Below are positions 16,797 to 25,870 of a stretch of 64,000 bases of DNA, piece by piece. The DNA lies in NCBI GenBank assembly GCA_029259775.1, contig JAJDEN010000053.1, positions 1 to 64,000 of the forward strand. The letters are read 5' to 3'. The position numbers were made by a program, and so were the translations under genes. How positions within the stretch are numbered: the first letter of the stretch is position 1; each line of letters begins with the position of its first letter. The DNA comes from Planctomycetota bacterium. Lineage in GTDB: Bacteria; Planctomycetota; PLA2; JAEUHO01. The notes beneath the pieces are model-generated. The model saw only the letters and a program-made list of their open reading frames with translations, was not told where the DNA came from and searched no databases.

Positions 16797-18638
16797 GTGC
16801 ATCTCATTGGTGCCAGCGGCACGGGCAAGTCGACGCTGATGCTTCACATGATGCTGCAGGACCTAGAAGCCGGCAGAGGGGCTTGCCTCATGGACCCGCA
16901 CGGCGACCTTGTCGACGAAGTGCTCGCCCGCATGCCAGATCATCGGCATCAGGATCTGATCTTGGTGGATCCGGCGGATCCCAAACACAGCGTTGCCTTC
17001 AATGTCCTCCACGCGTCTTCGGATCTTGAGCGTCAGTTGCTCAGTTCGGACCTGGTCGCAACCTTCAGGCGTCTCTCCACGTCTTGGGGCGACCGCATGA
17101 ACAGCGTGCTGGCCAACGCCGTACTGGCCTTCCTCGAGAGTTCAGATGGAGGCACGCTCCTTGACATGCGGCGCTTCCTCGTGGATCGAGATTTCCGCGC
17201 GCGCTTCTTGACCACGATCACGGACACCGAAGTGCGCTACTTCTGGGAGCGCGAGTACCCCCAGCTCTCCCGCCAAGCCGCGGCACCCGTGCTAACTCGA
17301 CTGGACACCTTCCTGCGGCCCAAACTGGTTCGACACATGGTGGCTCAGAAGACGAGCAGCTTTGACTTGCGCGACGTCATGGACTCCTCCAAGGTCCTCC
17401 TCATCCGCCTCTCCCAGGGCGCCATCGGACAGGAGAATGCCGCCCTGCTGGGAGCCTTCTTCGTTTCGCGCCTGCACCAGGCAGCCCAGTCTCGCCAGCA
17501 ACTGCGTGCTTCGGATCGAGTTCCCTTCGGCCTCTACTTGGACGAGTTTCACAACTACCTCACGCCCTCCATGGCCGACATGCTCTCAGGCGCGCGCAAG
17601 TACGGCCTGGGCCTCGTCCTGGCCCACCAGGACCTGTCTCAGCTGGGCTCCGCCAGTGGCAGCATGCTGGGCGCGGCCATTTCCAACCCTGCCACGCGCA
17701 TCTGCTTTCGTCTGGGCGACAGAGATGCCCGTTCTCTCGCCGATGGCTTCGCCCACTTCGAGGGCTCGGACTTACAGCAACTGGGCGTTGGACAAGCGAT
17801 CTGCCGCGTGGAGCAGGCGGATCAAGACTTCAATCTGCGCACGATCCCGATCCCGGACCTGGACGAACCGGAGGCCTCCCGGCAACGTGAGGCTGCGGTT
17901 GCTTCCTCGCGGAGCCGCTACGCACGCCATCGAGCGGATATTGAAACTGAGATCGCCGCCGCATATCAGGCGGAACCCCGCTCGGTGCGCCGGCCAGCGG
18001 CTCAGCCGCAGCCTCGGCCGGACACGGGCGCGAGTGTCGCATCCGAATCTGTACGCAAGAGTTCCTCCCGGCTGCGGGCTGAAGCGAAGCAAGTAGATAC
18101 ACAGACACGGCCCGTTGAGCCGGGTCGAGGGGGTCAGCAGCACAAGTACTGGCAGAGCTTGCTTCGCGAGCGAGCCCTTGATGCGGGATGGAGAGCAAGG
18201 GTAGAGGCACCTCTGGCCGAAGGCCGGGGCTTCGTGGACGTGCTCATGACCACCGAAGGAAGGAGCATCGGCGTGGAAGTCAGCGTCAGCACCAACGCCG
18301 AGCATGAGCTAGCGAACATCCGGAAGTGCCTGGCGGCCGAGTTGGACCACGTCTGCTGCCTCGTCGTCGAGCCGTCCACACTCAAGGAGCTTCGATCCCT
18401 GACTCAGGACAAACTCTCTAGGGCGGAAAAGGGTCGCGTCTTCGTTGGTCGCCCTGACGCCGCGCTCAGTTCGCTAGACCGATTCCTCCACGTCGGCCAC
18501 CAGTCCAAGGAAGAACCTGTTCGAGGTTACGTGGTCCATGTCGAGGGTGCTGAGGGCTCACCGGAGCAGACTCCTGAGACGCTCGCAGACCTCATCAAGC
18601 GCATGTGGCGAAACCCCAAGAAGGACGGCGGGAGATAG
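16797..18638 (+). CDS. TraG/VirD4-like ATPase fused to nuclease-like C-terminal domain
   Basis: This 613-residue protein starts almost at its P-loop: Walker A GASGTGKS is at 5-12. Walker B is YLDEF (247-251), followed by LVLAHQDLSQLG, as in TraG ATPases. After a polar linker (about 355-445), residues 445-565 form a separate domain: GRGFVDVLMTTEGRSIGVEVSVS places Asp481 and Glu494-Val-Ser496 in a PD-(D/E)xK-like layout with Ser where Lys is usual. The GTG start at 16797 is in frame with 19 upstream open codons after a stop at 16737. The usual N-terminal domain is missing and probably supplied by the convergent 440-residue protein. The last 81 bp overlap that gene tail-to-tail. Confidence 0.85.
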   Translation: MHLIGASGTGKSTLMLHMMLQDLEAGRGACLMDPHGDLVDEVLARMPDHRHQDLILVDPADPKHSVAFNVLHASSDLERQLLSSDLVATFRRLSTSWGDRMNSVLANAVLAFLESSDGGTLLDMRRFLVDRDFRARFLTTITDTEVRYFWEREYPQLSRQAAAPVLTRLDTFLRPKLVRHMVAQKTSSFDLRDVMDSSKVLLIRLSQGAIGQENAALLGAFFVSRLHQAAQSRQQLRASDRVPFGLYLDEFHNYLTPSMADMLSGARKYGLGLVLAHQDLSQLGSASGSMLGAAISNPATRICFRLGDRDARSLADGFAHFEGSDLQQLGVGQAICRVEQADQDFNLRTIPIPDLDEPEASRQREAAVASSRSRYARHRADIETEIAAAYQAEPRSVRRPAAQPQPRPDTGASVASESVRKSSSRLRAEAKQVDTQTRPVEPGRGGQQHKYWQSLLRERALDAGWRARVEAPLAEGRGFVDVLMTTEGRSIGVEVSVSTNAEHELANIRKCLAAELDHVCCLVVEPSTLKELRSLTQDKLSRAEKGRVFVGRPDAALSSLDRFLHVGHQSKEEPVRGYVVHVEGAEGSPEQTPETLADLIKRMWRNPKKDGGR

Positions 18639-19880
18639 GGAGGAGGCCTCCCAGAGCCTCACCTCGCTACTCTCGCCTGCGTGCTCGTTGATCCCCAGAA
18701 GGAGACCCGGACCCGAGCAGGCTGCGGGCGCGGCGCGGCTGGACCGGAGGCCGCGGGCCAGCTTGGGTAGCTGGATGTGGGCGCTAGGCGGATGGGCCAA
18801 GGTGGCGAGCTCAGCGCAGGAGAGCAGCATGCCCGTTCGCCGACTCTGCCGTAGCAGCAGGTCCTGCTCCAAGAGCTCGTCATCCAGAGGGCCTGGCTCC
18901 ATGGCCAGCAGATGGTTGGATGAGCTCCGGGCCATGACGAGCAACGCCTGGGCGACGCTCTGGGCGATCTGACTGGCGCGATCCTGGGAGCTGGCCTTGC
19001 AGCCAAGACGCAGCACGACGGCGAAGAGGGGGCTCGAGAACTTCTCCCTGGCCAGTGGTACCGACTCGGCAGCGTCGGCGAGAAAGGGCTTGCCGTCGGC
19101 GGTCACGAGGACGTCTGCGGCCACCTCAGCCCAGGGACCGCGGCACAGCTGAAACTGCAGTTGCAACACGGCCAACTCCTCTGGCTCAAGTGAGGAGAGC
19201 GCGGCGTAGAGAGCGGTGAGCGGATCGGCCTTCCAGCTCTTGAACGTGGCCAGCGGGCGCATGAACTCCTGGGCCAACCCAAAGTCCAAGACGAGCGAGC
19301 CCTGCTCATCAAGCGCTTGCCACCGATCGCTCAGACTGTCGTTCTGGGTCTCGGCCACCGCGAGAGAGGGAGCATGGGCGGCGACCTGCGCCTTGACCTC
19401 GCCCACGAACTCGGCGGGCACTTGCAGGCTGAGCGACACCTGCGCGGCCTCCCCCAGGATCTCAAGATGCAGGGGCGTGTGCAGGCTGGGGAGCGCGAGC
19501 AGCAGACGTTCCCAACTGACGGGATCCGTGCTCTCACGGTGGCTGGGAAGCAGGGACAGGGTGACAAGTTCGCGGCTGTCAACCTGGGCCGGCGGGCGCT
19601 CAGCTTCGGGCGGCTTGGCGCGGCGCCTGCTCATCGCGGCGCTGAGGGCCCGGCCCAGGAGGCGGAACGGAGCTTCTAGGACACCGGGCACCCGTCCTGC
19701 ATCAGCGCGCCGCGCTTGATTTTCATACAACGCCGTGGGGAGGGAAAAGGGCGGCTCCAGGGCAACGGGGTAGGGCCAGTTCGTCCAGGAGCGGCCCTGC
19801 ACCTCCCAGTCGAAGAAGGCGTCGCTAAGCTCCTTGGCCCTCCTCAGCTGGGGCGGGAGTTCGGAGGCGTCATGCCGCAC
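18558..19880 (-). CDS. Probable stand-alone N-terminal partner of TraG-like ATPases
   Basis: This 440-residue soluble protein has no annotated function that I recall. Its pattern resembles the region that precedes the P-loop in fused TraG-type ATPases. FKSWKADPLTALYAALSSLEPEE and the following LQLQFQL strand are typical of that region, as are the LLSCAELATLAHPP block and a final LLLGINEHAG segment. The position where a P-loop would follow is degenerate (LLGVSPHALDEV). I infer it assembles with the 613-residue ATPase encoded convergently. The GTG start lies 5 bp after the membrane-protein stop, so the two form an operon. Confidence 0.6.
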   Translation of the reverse strand: MRHDASELPPQLRRAKELSDAFFDWEVQGRSWTNWPYPVALEPPFSLPTALYENQARRADAGRVPGVLEAPFRLLGRALSAAMSRRRAKPPEAERPPAQVDSRELVTLSLLPSHRESTDPVSWERLLLALPSLHTPLHLEILGEAAQVSLSLQVPAEFVGEVKAQVAAHAPSLAVAETQNDSLSDRWQALDEQGSLVLDFGLAQEFMRPLATFKSWKADPLTALYAALSSLEPEELAVLQLQFQLCRGPWAEVAADVLVTADGKPFLADAAESVPLAREKFSSPLFAVVLRLGCKASSQDRASQIAQSVAQALLVMARSSSNHLLAMEPGPLDDELLEQDLLLRQSRRTGMLLSCAELATLAHPPSAHIQLPKLARGLRSSRAAPAACSGPGLLLGINEHAGESSEVRLWEASSLSPAVLLGVSPHALDEVCERLRSLLR

Positions 19881-19885
19881 GCGAG

Positions 19886-20587
19886 TTAGCGCCGGTACAG
19901 GTCAGAGACGATGGGCTGGAGCTGATGCTCGCCGAGCGCGCGAAGGCCCCGCTGATCGACTTCCCGCTCCACCAAGGCCTTCACGCTGTCATGTACAGCG
20001 CTTTGGAAGAACACGCCCTTGTCCTCTGTATATCGAGTGTATCGAAAGAAGAGGTAGTAGCAGATCCAGCCGAGGACGGGCAGGGCCAGGCATGCGCGCT
20101 CCAGCAGCCTCGGACGGTAGTAGCAGCGCCAGCTGAAGCCGAAGTCCTCGCCGAAGGGTGCGGCGAGCAGATCAAAGGTGAAGTAGCTGCCTCGGATGCG
20201 TAGGTAGCGGCGGATGGATCCCAGCACACCTCGCTGGCAGGCGTAGACGCTACGCGAACTCGCGGTAGGGACTCTTCGTTTCCGGACGTGCTCCTGCACG
20301 GACTCATAGAAGGCTGATGAGTTGGCGCTCAGGCCAGGGATCAAGAGGTGCCACTTTCCAATCTCAACCCGGACGTTGCCCAGTTGAATGAAGACCAGCC
20401 CAAGAGCGAGGAGGTAGGGCCAGGTGTGGGAATGGTTCCAGACCGTGACGCCCAGCGGCGTGCTCACAAAGCTCATGAGATCCGTGAGAGAAAGCGACTG
20501 CACGTACACGCCGATGAGACCCAGCAGCGCAAGGGCCCCGCCAACCACAGTGAGGAACGTCCGCAGAACGGTACCTTGCTGCCTCAT
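19886..20587 (-). CDS. Three-helix membrane protein, first gene of the ATPase-partner operon
   Basis: This 233-residue protein has hydrophobic segments at about 9-33, 52-72 and 178-200, and a soluble middle region. No known family was recognised. The start at 20587 was chosen because GGGAG lies 6 nt upstream; longer in-frame starts are possible. It immediately precedes the 440-residue gene. A membrane anchor, an ATPase N-domain and an ATPase in one locus fit a membrane DNA-translocation complex (inference). Confidence 0.65.
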   Translation of the reverse strand: MRQQGTVLRTFLTVVGGALALLGLIGVYVQSLSLTDLMSFVSTPLGVTVWNHSHTWPYLLALGLVFIQLGNVRVEIGKWHLLIPGLSANSSAFYESVQEHVRKRRVPTASSRSVYACQRGVLGSIRRYLRIRGSYFTFDLLAAPFGEDFGFSWRCYYRPRLLERACLALPVLGWICYYLFFRYTRYTEDKGVFFQSAVHDSVKALVEREVDQRGLRALGEHQLQPIVSDLYRR

Positions 20588-20877
20588 TCTCATCTCCCGC
20601 ACGGGAGTGTAGAAGGCGCCCTTCGCCGATTGCAAGAGTGCATAGATTCCTGGTCGTCAGATGGCCACTGCGTCGTTGGCGATCTAGCCAGGATCCGCCG
20701 AAACAGACGACGGCTGAAAATCACACGAGCAGCCACGCGGATCTCGCGGTTGGCCGGGGCGTGGAATCATCGGGCGCTATGCGCGCCTACCCGTCGGGCC
20801 GAGGCCGACGGCGCTCGCTCGGGAACACTGACGCCCGCTCCCGCTATATTGCTCCTACCGCAGTTGGGAGTGACGAG

Positions 20878-22557
20878 ATGGGTGGCAAGGAGCGAAGGCA
20901 CGAAGGCAAGCGCCCGGTGGGCATTTGGATTCGGGTCAGCACGGAGAACCAGGCAGCGTCTGACAGCCCGGAGAACCACGAACTACGAGCCAGGGGCTAT
21001 GCGACCGCGAAGGAGTGGGAAGTCGTCGAGCTCTATCGACTCGAAGCCGTCAGCGGCGCCATTGCGCACAAGCACCCCGAATGGCAGCGCATGGAACGGG
21101 ATGTTCGTAGTGGACGCATCAGCGGACTCATCTTCTCGAAGCTCGCCCGACTCTCACGAGACACGCGCGTGCTGCTGAGGGTGCGCGACTTCTTCCGCGA
21201 CCACCGCGCCGAGCTCGTATCCCTGGACGAGGGCATCGACACGAGCTGCCACAACGGAAGGCTGAACTTCACCATCCGTGCCGGCACTTCGGAGTGGGAG
21301 CGGGAGGAGACCTCCAGCAGAGTCCGCGCTTCTGTGCCGCTCCGAGCCAAGCAAGGCAAGCCCTTGGGCGGATCCGCCCCGTACGGCTACCGCTGGGTTG
21401 ACAAGAAGCTCGAACTCAACGAGGAGGAAGCCGCCGTTCGTGCCCTGATGTACGAACTTTTCACCAAGTGCAAGCGCATCAAGGCGGTGGCTCGCCAGTT
21501 GAATGAGCAGGGGCTGCGTACGCGGAAGGGCGCCTCCTGGTACGGCAGCAGCGTGCGCAAGCTGCTGGTCGATCCCATTTCCAAGGGAACGCGGCGAACC
21601 AACTACTGCTTCCACGATCCCAAGACCAAGCGCATCCGCCTGAAGCCTGAGAGTGAGTGGGTCCTCGTCTCGGTGCCGGCCGTGGTCAGCGAGGAACTCT
21701 GGGACGAGGTCAATGCCGTGATTGACCAGCGCGCCGAGAAGATCACCAAGAGGCCGGGCCGAAGGTCACGCCACCTCTTCAGCGGGCTGGTGCGCTGCTC
21801 CTGCGGCAAGAAGATGTACGTCCCCAGCCGAGCCAATCACTACCGCTGCAAGGCATGCTCGGGCACCACCAGCATCAGCACGGACGACCTCGAGGCCATC
21901 TTCCTAGAGAAGCTGAGGGCTTGGCTCACGCCTGAGACGGTGGCGTCCATCCTGCGCCAGAGCGACCATGTGCGGCAGGAGCGGGCCGCGCTTCTGGAGA
22001 GCCTCCAGAGCCAGCTGGCCGCCACGACCGCGCAAATGGACAAGCTCTTCGAGCTGCACCTTGCTGGGGAGCTTGCCACCAAGGGCTTCGGACTACGGCA
22101 CAGCCCTCTGGAGGAGCGCCAGGAGCAACTCCTGGCCCAGATCGCCTCCACCCAGGGGGAGCTGGACTGCCACGAGACGGAGCTGCTCAGCGAGAGCCAG
22201 GCCCTTGAGCATGCGCAGTCGCTTCTGGCCAGCCTTGAGGACCTGGACGAGGAGCTCAAGCGCCAGACCGTTGAGACCCTTGTAGATGGCATCACCGTCG
22301 CGGAAGGCGAGGTGCTGCTGCGGCTGAACTACTTTCCGTTTTCCACTCTAGGAACGCAAACAAGGGTCCGAACCCTGAGAGGTTGGCTGCCCGTCGAGTG
22401 CAGGTGTCGCTGGTGCGAGTGTGGGTGCGCTAGGGGGCGTGGGAGTTGGGGTGGGCGTGGGAGTGCCCAGAGACCCGCGCTCGAACCGCTACTCGACTGC
22501 GATGAGCTCGACCAGGAACTTGAGGTTGCTGTACCCCGGGATCTTCTTCTGGGCTGA
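20878..22557 (+). CDS. Large serine recombinase (site-specific integrase)
   Basis: This 559-residue protein has the resolvase domain with catalytic Ser21 in IWIRVSTENQ and the expected Arg-rich active-site strands (SKLARLSRDTR). A recombinase domain follows, then a zinc ribbon (VRCSCGKKM and YRCKAC) and a long coiled coil (about 365-460). The start at 20878 has GGGAG upstream and places the catalytic Ser correctly; an upstream in-frame start at 20638 adds unlikely residues. The typical C-terminal end LLRLNYFPF is reached near 22343. The final 70 residues are Cys/Arg/Gly-rich and seem to be read-through into flanking DNA, overlapping the FKBP gene by 69 bp. Confidence 0.92.
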   Translation: MGGKERRHEGKRPVGIWIRVSTENQAASDSPENHELRARGYATAKEWEVVELYRLEAVSGAIAHKHPEWQRMERDVRSGRISGLIFSKLARLSRDTRVLLRVRDFFRDHRAELVSLDEGIDTSCHNGRLNFTIRAGTSEWEREETSSRVRASVPLRAKQGKPLGGSAPYGYRWVDKKLELNEEEAAVRALMYELFTKCKRIKAVARQLNEQGLRTRKGASWYGSSVRKLLVDPISKGTRRTNYCFHDPKTKRIRLKPESEWVLVSVPAVVSEELWDEVNAVIDQRAEKITKRPGRRSRHLFSGLVRCSCGKKMYVPSRANHYRCKACSGTTSISTDDLEAIFLEKLRAWLTPETVASILRQSDHVRQERAALLESLQSQLAATTAQMDKLFELHLAGELATKGFGLRHSPLEERQEQLLAQIASTQGELDCHETELLSESQALEHAQSLLASLEDLDEELKRQTVETLVDGITVAEGEVLLRLNYFPFSTLGTQTRVRTLRGWLPVECRCRWCECGCARGRGSWGGRGSAQRPALEPLLDCDELDQELEVAVPRDLLLG

Positions 22558-23292
22558 CTTGCCGTAGGCCATGTGCCACGGGATCCAGAGCTCGCGGCTG
22601 CCGCCGACACGCATGCCGCTGATGCCATGCACCCAGCCGTCGATCACACCGCCCGGTCCAGTCTTGAGCGTGAGGCGGACCGGCTCGTCGCGCGCGAAGC
22701 TCGAGTCGAAGACGAAGCCGCTCTCGAGCGTGCCCTTGTAGTGGACGATGATCTTCGAGCCGCGCTTGGCTTCCTTGCCGGAACCCTCGCGGATGACCTT
22801 CATGTCCAGCTTCACCCATTGGACATCAAAGACGAGGTCGGAGTTCGGCGGCAGGTTGCCCGCCTGGTTGGCTCCGAAGCCCATCTCGGACGGAATCAGC
22901 AGCCGCCGCTTCTCGAACGGCTTGATGCCCGCCAGCCCCTCGACCCAGCCCGGAATCACGCCGCCCTGCTCGAGGATCAGCCGCCGCCGCACGTCGCGCT
23001 GGAAGATGGCGCCGCTGACCGCCGAATAGCCGGTGTAGGCGATGTCCATCGCCTGCCCCTTCTGCACGGGCTCGCCGCGTCCCTCCTCGAAGACCTTCAC
23101 GACGACACCGCCGGGCGTCGTTTCCTCACGCAGCGGCGTGCCGATGTCGGGCAAGCGCTCCGTGTCGAATGCGCCGGCCGAGCCGGCGTCCTGCTCCGCC
23201 TTGTCGTCCATGGCCTTCTTGACGATGAATGCGGTGCCGGCGGCCAGCACGACGGCCAGCCCGATCAAGATGCCTCGTTCGCGTGTGTTCAT
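22489..23292 (-). CDS. FKBP-type peptidyl-prolyl isomerase, tandem domains
   Basis: This 267-residue protein has one N-terminal membrane helix (GILIGLAVVLAAGTAFIV) and two FKBP domains in the periplasm. The first is at about 55-155 (GVIPGWVEGLAGIKPFEKRRLLIP) and the second at about 165-265 (GGVIDGWVHGISGMRVGGSREL). FKBPs accelerate Pro isomerisation in folding proteins. The start at 23292 excludes a 59-residue Arg-rich extension that lacks protein character. It is the last gene of a leftward group, 16 bp after the preceding one, and is probably the first backbone gene right of the integrated element. Confidence 0.9.
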   Translation of the reverse strand: MNTRERGILIGLAVVLAAGTAFIVKKAMDDKAEQDAGSAGAFDTERLPDIGTPLREETTPGGVVVKVFEEGRGEPVQKGQAMDIAYTGYSAVSGAIFQRDVRRRLILEQGGVIPGWVEGLAGIKPFEKRRLLIPSEMGFGANQAGNLPPNSDLVFDVQWVKLDMKVIREGSGKEAKRGSKIIVHYKGTLESGFVFDSSFARDEPVRLTLKTGPGGVIDGWVHGISGMRVGGSRELWIPWHMAYGKSAQKKIPGYSNLKFLVELIAVE

Positions 23293-23308
23293 GGTGCGTG
23301 ATCCTACG

Positions 23309-23983
23309 TCAGGAGCGGGGCGGCTGACCGGTTCGGACGATCTGCTCCAGGACGCCCGCCGGCGGCACATCGAGCTCGTACACGATGCTCTCCTGCGCGA
23401 GGGGATGCGGCGCGGGCTTGTCACAGAGCACCCGTAGCTCCCCAAACGTCTCATGTGCCCAGCGGACATGGCCCGACCGGCGCCCGATGCCCACCTGCAG
23501 CCGGGCCCCCATCAGGAGCAGGCCCAGCGCCTTGGCGCGCACCGCGATGCGCCGGCCCCGCAGCAGGGAGAACATCGAGAAGCCCACCACGGTCTGCGGC
23601 TCCGGGGTGAAGGAGGCACACCACGCCGCGATGGGCACGAGCCCCTCGTAGCTGTCGGCACGCGCGGCGTCGGCTGGCCAGCGCGACGTCCACGCCTCAC
23701 ATAGGCGCGGCCAGACGTCCTTCGGGACAGCGGCACGCGCCAGGGCGAATCCCACCATCGCCGTCGGCAGGTTTGCCAGATCGAACTGAACCCAGTCGGG
23801 CATGCCCGTCTCGCCGTAGGCCGCGTTGTTGGCCGCGTTGAGCATGCGGAAGAACGTGAGGTTCTCCTCGGCGAGGACGTCGATGAACACGGTGCCCTCG
23901 ATGGGCGATCGCTCCACCCACGCGCCCGTGAACCGCGGCATGCCCAGAACGAACGGCGTGAGTTCGAGGTCGCCCAGTCGCAT
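23309..23983 (-). CDS. Conserved-looking hypothetical protein
   Basis: This 224-residue protein has no signal peptide or membrane segment. Composition is balanced, with alternating helix-like and strand-like stretches and no known motif. It lies 2 bp after the beta-helix lipoprotein gene and 16 bp before the FKBP gene, so it belongs to the same leftward operon. It may act with the exported partners from the cytoplasmic side, but this is a guess. Confidence 0.7.
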   Translation of the reverse strand: MRLGDLELTPFVLGMPRFTGAWVERSPIEGTVFIDVLAEENLTFFRMLNAANNAAYGETGMPDWVQFDLANLPTAMVGFALARAAVPKDVWPRLCEAWTSRWPADAARADSYEGLVPIAAWCASFTPEPQTVVGFSMFSLLRGRRIAVRAKALGLLLMGARLQVGIGRRSGHVRWAHETFGELRVLCDKPAPHPLAQESIVYELDVPPAGVLEQIVRTGQPPRS

Positions 23984-23985
23984 GG

Positions 23986-25821
23986 TTACTTCAGCTTCGG
24001 CCCCAGCGACCTCTTCAGTGAGATGTCCAGCTTCGGCGAGCGTCGGACCACGAGCCCCCCCTCCACGGGGGCGCGCACGCGCAGGAAGCCGGTCGTGCCG
24101 TCGACGATGCCGGCTTTGGCCCCGCGGACCGCGTCGAGGGTCAGCGCGAGGGCGAGAGGCGGCATCCCGGGCGGCGGATCGAGGAACAGCGCGGCGCCAT
24201 TGGTGGTGTTCACGCTGCCGCCTCCCGTCGCGAGGTTGAACGTCGTGCCGGCGCCCTTCGTATCGACGTAGAGGCCGGTCCCGCTGTCGTTGAAGATGTT
24301 CAACGTCGTGATGCTCAGGTCGCCCGTGGGGTCGTCGAACCGCACACCATCGCCATCGACCCGGAGAGCGAGGGTCCCCACGGAGAGCGTGCCGCCCGCC
24401 ACCTGGTCCACCAGAGCCGTACCGGGATCGGCGTCAAAGCTCACGGTGTCGAACAGGATGCCCCCGGCAGAAGCGCCGTCGCCCTCCACGACGTTGTCCG
24501 AGAACGACGTGACGAAGATCGCATCGAGCGCCGCGCCCACGGCGCTGACGTTGGGCCCCAGGCCCGTGGACGCGCCAAACGTGCAGTCATCGACCGCCAG
24601 CCTCAGGCCGTCGACCGTGACGAGCGAACCCGAGACGTCGAGCCCGTTCGAGCACATGCTGGTCTCGACGCCGTCGAGGCTCACGTCGAAGGCGCTCGCG
24701 GGACCGTTGTTCAGGATGCGGACCCCCGTACTGTTGCAGTTCGCCACGACGGTGTCGCGGACCACGACGGAGCTGTCGCCGCCCGCGGGCCAGATCTTGA
24801 TGCCGTCGTCCCCCACGCCACCCACCGTGCCGCCCGCATCCGTGCCTACGTAGCAGTCTTCGATGAGCGCGTGGCTGTCGCGGATGTCTACGCCGTCGAA
24901 GCCGGCGTTGAGCACGATCGCGCCGAGCAGTTCCAGCGAGGCGCCCCCCGAGCTGAAGAAGATGCCGTCGACGCCCGAGCCGTCCAGCAGGACATCGGGC
25001 GCGAGGCCGTCGCCGATCGTGAACGTGCCCGTGGTGGACGCGCCGCCGATGCCGATGCAGCTGCCTGTCGTGTTGCTGATTGCGACGTTGTTGATGACCG
25101 TGGGACCCACGACGTTCTGACCGAAGATGCCGGCCAGGCTGGTTCCGGTGATGTCGAGGCCGTCGATCGTGTTGCGATTCGCCAGGAGGACGCCATCGCC
25201 GCCCGTGTTGGTGATCGTGGGCCGATTCCCGGCGGGGACGATCGTCATCGCGTTGAGCATCAGCCCCGCGCCCTCCCCCAGCAGGACCTGGTCGTCGAGC
25301 AGGACGACGCCGCCGTCGTAGGCCGATCCGCTGCCCTCGTAGACGAAGATGATCTCCCCCACTTCGGGATCGTTGGCGCCCCCGCCGGCGTTGGCGGCGT
25401 TGAACGCCGCGAGCGTGTCGAACGGCTGGCTGAAGCGTCCGTCCCCGCCTGCCGCGGCGGTGTCGTCGATGTACCAGGCCATGCCGCTGACGGTGACCGT
25501 CACGGTGGCGAGCAGCCCGCCGTCGTTCTCGTAGCCGAACGTGTCCACGCCTTCGAAGCCCGCCGGCGGGTCGTACGTGAACGAGCCGTCGGGCGCGACG
25601 GAGACGTCGCCGCCCATGAGGCTCATGGCATCGAAGTCCGTCACGACGCCGTCGCCGTCATTGAAGAGCAGGCCGCTGCCGGCCCCGACGGCCAGCGTCA
25701 GGTTTCCGGTCCCGTCGTAGGCGTCGTCGATTGCGGTGAACAACTGCGTGAGGCGATCGCTCCCGCACGCGCTCGACATCAAGGCGCACGAGAGCGCCAG
25801 GGCACAGGCCAGGATCCGCAT
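23986..25821 (-). CDS. Right-handed beta-helix lipoprotein
   Basis: This 611-residue lipoprotein has a signal peptide ending at the lipobox-like SSAC (about residue 19). Residues about 35-110 look like a bacterial Ig-like/cadherin-type domain (SFTYDPPAGFEGVDTFGYEN). The rest repeats short strands with Asn/Gly/Asp turns, as in parallel right-handed beta-helix proteins (NTIDGLDITGTSLAGI, GVDIRDSHALIEDCYV). Such proteins often bind or cleave polysaccharides, but no catalytic residues were identified. The start at 25821 has GAGGGAG 5 nt upstream, better than the ATG at 25839. Confidence 0.78.
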   Translation of the reverse strand: MRILACALALSCALMSSACGSDRLTQLFTAIDDAYDGTGNLTLAVGAGSGLLFNDGDGVVTDFDAMSLMGGDVSVAPDGSFTYDPPAGFEGVDTFGYENDGGLLATVTVTVSGMAWYIDDTAAAGGDGRFSQPFDTLAAFNAANAGGGANDPEVGEIIFVYEGSGSAYDGGVVLLDDQVLLGEGAGLMLNAMTIVPAGNRPTITNTGGDGVLLANRNTIDGLDITGTSLAGIFGQNVVGPTVINNVAISNTTGSCIGIGGASTTGTFTIGDGLAPDVLLDGSGVDGIFFSSGGASLELLGAIVLNAGFDGVDIRDSHALIEDCYVGTDAGGTVGGVGDDGIKIWPAGGDSSVVVRDTVVANCNSTGVRILNNGPASAFDVSLDGVETSMCSNGLDVSGSLVTVDGLRLAVDDCTFGASTGLGPNVSAVGAALDAIFVTSFSDNVVEGDGASAGGILFDTVSFDADPGTALVDQVAGGTLSVGTLALRVDGDGVRFDDPTGDLSITTLNIFNDSGTGLYVDTKGAGTTFNLATGGGSVNTTNGAALFLDPPPGMPPLALALTLDAVRGAKAGIVDGTTGFLRVRAPVEGGLVVRRSPKLDISLKRSLGPKLK

Positions 25822-25870
25822 GCTCACTCCCTCGGTCACAACGAGGAGCGCAAGCTACCAGATCGGAGCA

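Noticed and set aside
22340-22440. Hairpin agggtccgaaccct considered as a terminator or attachment core
   Set aside because: Only 5 bp of stem and no repeat partner could be found in the window.
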